Assembly (NCBI GenBank): GCA_021779095.1
Contig: JAJYBI010000008.1
Coordinates: 1 to 42,970, forward strand
Length of the DNA stretch: 42,970 nt
Reading direction: 5' to 3'
From: Deltaproteobacteria bacterium
GTDB taxonomy: Bacteria; Desulfobacterota; Desulfuromonadia; Geobacterales; JAJYBI01
The position numbers and the translations under genes are program-made. Position 1 is the stretch's first letter; every line of letters begins with the position of its first letter. This document shows, piece by piece, positions 40,891 to 42,970 of the stretch. The notes under the pieces are model-generated. The model saw only the letters and a list, made by a program, of their open reading frames with translations. It made no database searches and was not told the DNA's origin.

Positions 40891-42552
40891 ATGATCTCGA
40901 TGGGTTCGTCGTCCGGCGGGACCGCGCCGGGCGATCAGGTTGCCGCCGGTCCGGTGGAGGCATGGCTGGCAAGGTGGCGATGGGGCGCACTGCTGTTCCT
41001 GGCTCTGGTCGTCTTCATCGGTTACGGGAACTCCCTGCACAACGGGTTCGTCTGGGACGATCAGCAGATCATCGTCAACAATCCGGTGAACCGGAGTCTG
41101 ACCAACATCGTACAGGTGTTCACCTCTCCCGATGTGCTGTACACCGACGATATCGCCGCCTACTATCGTCCGTTGAACCGGCTCTCCTACCTGGTGGATT
41201 ATGCGCTTTTCGGCCTGCAGCCGGCCGGCTATCACCTGGTCAACCTGCTGATCCACCTTGCCGACGTGCTGCTTTTGTACCTGCTCGGGATGCGTCTTTT
41301 CCGGGAGCGGACCCCCGCCTTCGTGGCGGCGCTGATCTTCGCCGTGCATCCGATAAATACGGAGGCGGTGGATTTCATCTCGGGGCGGAACAACCTGCTC
41401 GCGACCCTCTGTGTGCTCGCCACGCTGCTCCTGTACCTGCGGGGGCGGGAGTCGGGACGCCGGTCGCAGTACCTGCTTGCCGGCGTCGCGCTGTTCTGCG
41501 GCCTCTTATGCAAGGAGATCGCGCTGATGGTGCTGCCGATGCTGTTCGTCTGTCATGCGGAACCGTTCGGGGACGCAGCGCTGCCGTGGCGGGAGCGTCT
41601 GAGATCGCTGGCCCCCGCCGTCGCGGCGGTGCCGATCTATGTCGCCATGCGGCTGGCGGTACTGCCGGCGCTGGTCGAGCCGACCCGACAGGGGTCGGGT
41701 ATCTGGGCGCGACTGGCGCAGGACCTGTACATCGTCCCGACGTATCTTTCCAGGATATGCTGGCCGGCGGGGCTGCAGGCGTACTACACCGTCCCGGCAC
41801 TGCGCGGGGCACAGTGGCTGGTGCCCGCCGCCATCTGGCTGGCGCTTGCCGCCGGCCTGTTCGTTGTCCTGCGGTACGGCGATGCGGCGGAGCGGTTCTG
41901 TCTTGTCTGGATCGGGGTCAACTTCATTCCCGTCAGCAATATCGTGCCGATCCCCAGCGCTCCGCTGGCCGAGCGATATCTGTACCTGCCGGCAGTCGGG
42001 TTCTGGCTTATGGCGGGCTGTCTGTACCGGCGGATCGCGGCGAGCGGATCGAGGCGCACCGCCGCCCTTGTCGCGGTGCTTCTGCTCGGTGTCATCTACG
42101 GAAGCCTCACCCGGCAGCGCAACCGCGACTGGCACGACGACATCTCGTTCTTCTCCGCCCTGGTCCGGGTCGACCCCGCGTCCACCTACGGATACTACAA
42201 CCTCGGCGGTGCGTACCGAACCTCCGGCGATCTGGCACGGGCGCGGGAGGAGTGGCAGCGGACCGTGGAGCTCGATCCGCACCATTCGCTGGCCCTGAAC
42301 CAGCTGGGGAACGTATCTTTCTTCCAGGGGCGGCTGGCGGAGGCGGAGGAGTACTACCAGCGCGCGGTGCGGGAAAACCCCGACAATGCCGAGGCCCACT
42401 ACAACCTCGCCAACCTCCTGGAGCAGCTCGGACGGGCGTCGGAGGCGCTGCCGCACTACGAGGCGTTCCTGCGCCGGGTCCCTCCCGAGTACGGACCGAT
42501 GGTGCCCGAGGTGACGGCGCGGGTGGAGGAACTGCGCCGCACCGGCAGGTGA
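40891..42552 (+). CDS. Polytopic GT-C/TMTC-like membrane protein with C-terminal TPR repeats
   Basis: 553 residues from the ATG at 40891, which has GGAGGGG upstream; starts at 40849 (GTG) or 40852 (ATG) overlapping the cbiO stop are alternatives. About ten membrane segments (from residue 35 to 420) with an early WDDQQIIVNNP, an acidic pair as in GT-C glycosyltransferases such as TMTC and PMT types, and AVHPINTEAVDFISGR. Three TPR units occupy about 440-545 (YYNLGGAYRTSGDLARAREE, LNQLGNVSFFQGRLAEAEEY, HYNLANLLEQLGRASEALPH). It probably glycosylates a lipid or protein, but substrate is unknown. Its place in a cobalamin operon has no obvious reason. Confidence 0.75.
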   Translation: MISMGSSSGGTAPGDQVAAGPVEAWLARWRWGALLFLALVVFIGYGNSLHNGFVWDDQQIIVNNPVNRSLTNIVQVFTSPDVLYTDDIAAYYRPLNRLSYLVDYALFGLQPAGYHLVNLLIHLADVLLLYLLGMRLFRERTPAFVAALIFAVHPINTEAVDFISGRNNLLATLCVLATLLLYLRGRESGRRSQYLLAGVALFCGLLCKEIALMVLPMLFVCHAEPFGDAALPWRERLRSLAPAVAAVPIYVAMRLAVLPALVEPTRQGSGIWARLAQDLYIVPTYLSRICWPAGLQAYYTVPALRGAQWLVPAAIWLALAAGLFVVLRYGDAAERFCLVWIGVNFIPVSNIVPIPSAPLAERYLYLPAVGFWLMAGCLYRRIAASGSRRTAALVAVLLLGVIYGSLTRQRNRDWHDDISFFSALVRVDPASTYGYYNLGGAYRTSGDLARAREEWQRTVELDPHHSLALNQLGNVSFFQGRLAEAEEYYQRAVRENPDNAEAHYNLANLLEQLGRASEALPHYEAFLRRVPPEYGPMVPEVTARVEELRRTGR

Positions 42553-42633
42553 TGGCCCGGCCGGCGGCAGAAGGATGTGGCGGTTCACGGCGCAACCGGT
42601 TAATACGAACAATCGTGAATTGTGGCCATGATT

Positions 42634-42663
42634 GATCCGACTTTTCTACGTCCATCCGCGTCC
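42634..42663. repeat. Single degenerate arm of the GGACGCAGAT repeat family
   Basis: GATCCGACTTTTCTACG...ATCCGCGTCC resembles the right arm AATCCG..TTTTCTGCGTT.ATCTGCGTCC of the MITE-like elements. No partner arm is near; a decayed copy. Confidence 0.5.
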
Positions 42664-42696
42664 CGTTACGCTTTACTACCGTTACAAGGAGTTGAC

Positions 42697-42970
42697 ATGA
42701 AAACAGCAATCCTTCTCATGGCCCATGGCAGCCGCATCCCCGAGGCGAACGACGCCGCGCGGGAGGTCGCCCGGATGATGCAGGAGATGACCGGCTTCGG
42801 GATCGTGGAGGTCTCGTTCCGCGAACAGCACCGACCGAACATCCAGCAGGGGATCGACAGCTGCGTGGAGCAAGGGGCGGAGCGGATACTCCTCATCCCC
42901 TACTTCCTCTTCATGGGGGCCCACGTGCAGGAGGACCTGCCGGAGGAGATCGAGGAGGCCAGGCTGCGGT
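42697..42970 (+). CDS. cbiX: Sirohydrochlorin cobaltochelatase, 5' part
   Basis: Open to the window edge, 91 codons visible. It starts MKTAILLMAHGSRIPEANDA, with the metal-ligand histidine in MAHGSR, then VEVSFREQHRPNIQQGID and LLIPYFLFMGAHVQEDLPEE with the second histidine. It inserts cobalt into sirohydrochlorin, the first step of the anaerobic cobalamin route, and would use the product of the precorrin-2 dehydrogenase encoded at 9909-10583. AAGGAG lies 5 bases before the ATG. The gene is cut by the window, not truncated in nature as far as can be seen. Confidence 0.93.
   Translation, partial: MKTAILLMAHGSRIPEANDAAREVARMMQEMTGFGIVEVSFREQHRPNIQQGIDSCVEQGAERILLIPYFLFMGAHVQEDLPEEIEEARLR

Overview
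The window looks like a chromosomal segment of a high-GC member of the Geobacteraceae (Desulfuromonadota/Desulfuromonadia). This is an inference from gene content and order: a heme cluster with a fused cobA-hemD and a CcsA-type protein beside hemA, an anaerobic cobalamin operon holding a ThiC-family gene, a chemoreceptor with a c-type heme motif, a bacteriohemerythrin, and many palindromic repeats. No rRNA, tRNA, CRISPR array or phage genes were seen.

Region 1 (1-2650) is AT-richer than the rest and looks acquired. It is a minus-strand array of small genes of the kind found downstream of polymorphic toxins: a DUF2569-like zinc-ribbon membrane protein, an Imm8-like protein, a DUF4288 protein and a small Cys-rich protein. 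A perfect 99-bp direct repeat, REP-like palindromes and a shared leader sequence punctuate it. Region 2 (2760-4892) holds a lipoprotein with two fibronectin III domains and a DUF1565/beta-helix domain, and a small DUF6504-like protein. Region 3 (5024-10583, minus strand) is the tetrapyrrole cluster: precorrin-2 dehydrogenase, CcsA/HemX-like protein, hemA, hemC and cobA-hemD.

Region 4 (10748-15444) is housekeeping: an orphan solute-binding protein, radC, uppP, a DUF47-pit phosphate transporter pair behind a possible Pho box, and a DUF2062 protein. Region 5 (15692-24461) encodes a TolC-adaptor-RND efflux system, then a small redox/sulfur set: C-GCAxxG-C-C protein, DUF2892, metallo-beta-lactamase fold, two rhodaneses and an ArsR regulator with two cysteines. 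Region 6 (24462-29030) has two divergent chemoreceptors, one with a periplasmic CxxCH heme motif, followed by bacteriohemerythrin. engB follows.

Region 7 (29875 to the right edge) is a cobalamin operon. It has a sigma70-like promoter, a B12 riboswitch, and an intrinsic terminator that overlaps the first ribosome binding site. The genes are cobU, cobT, cobS, cobC, a Tat-exported metallophosphoesterase, cbiA, a ThiC-family gene best read as bzaF (5-hydroxybenzimidazole synthase), the cobalt transporter cbiM, a CbiN-like gene, cbiQ and cbiO, a TPR/GT-C membrane protein, and cbiX running off the edge. The cobA-hemD and precorrin-2 dehydrogenase genes of region 3 supply the precursor; bzaF would supply a 5-hydroxybenzimidazole lower ligand that CobT and CobS attach.

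The strongest structural theme is the traffic of palindromic repeats. They sit between most operon genes, have become in-frame coding sequence in cbiA (two places) and the RND permease, form part of the CbiM signal peptide, and enclose a GxxExxY (PDDEXK-type) gene whose start codon is inside one arm and whose stop codon overlaps the other.
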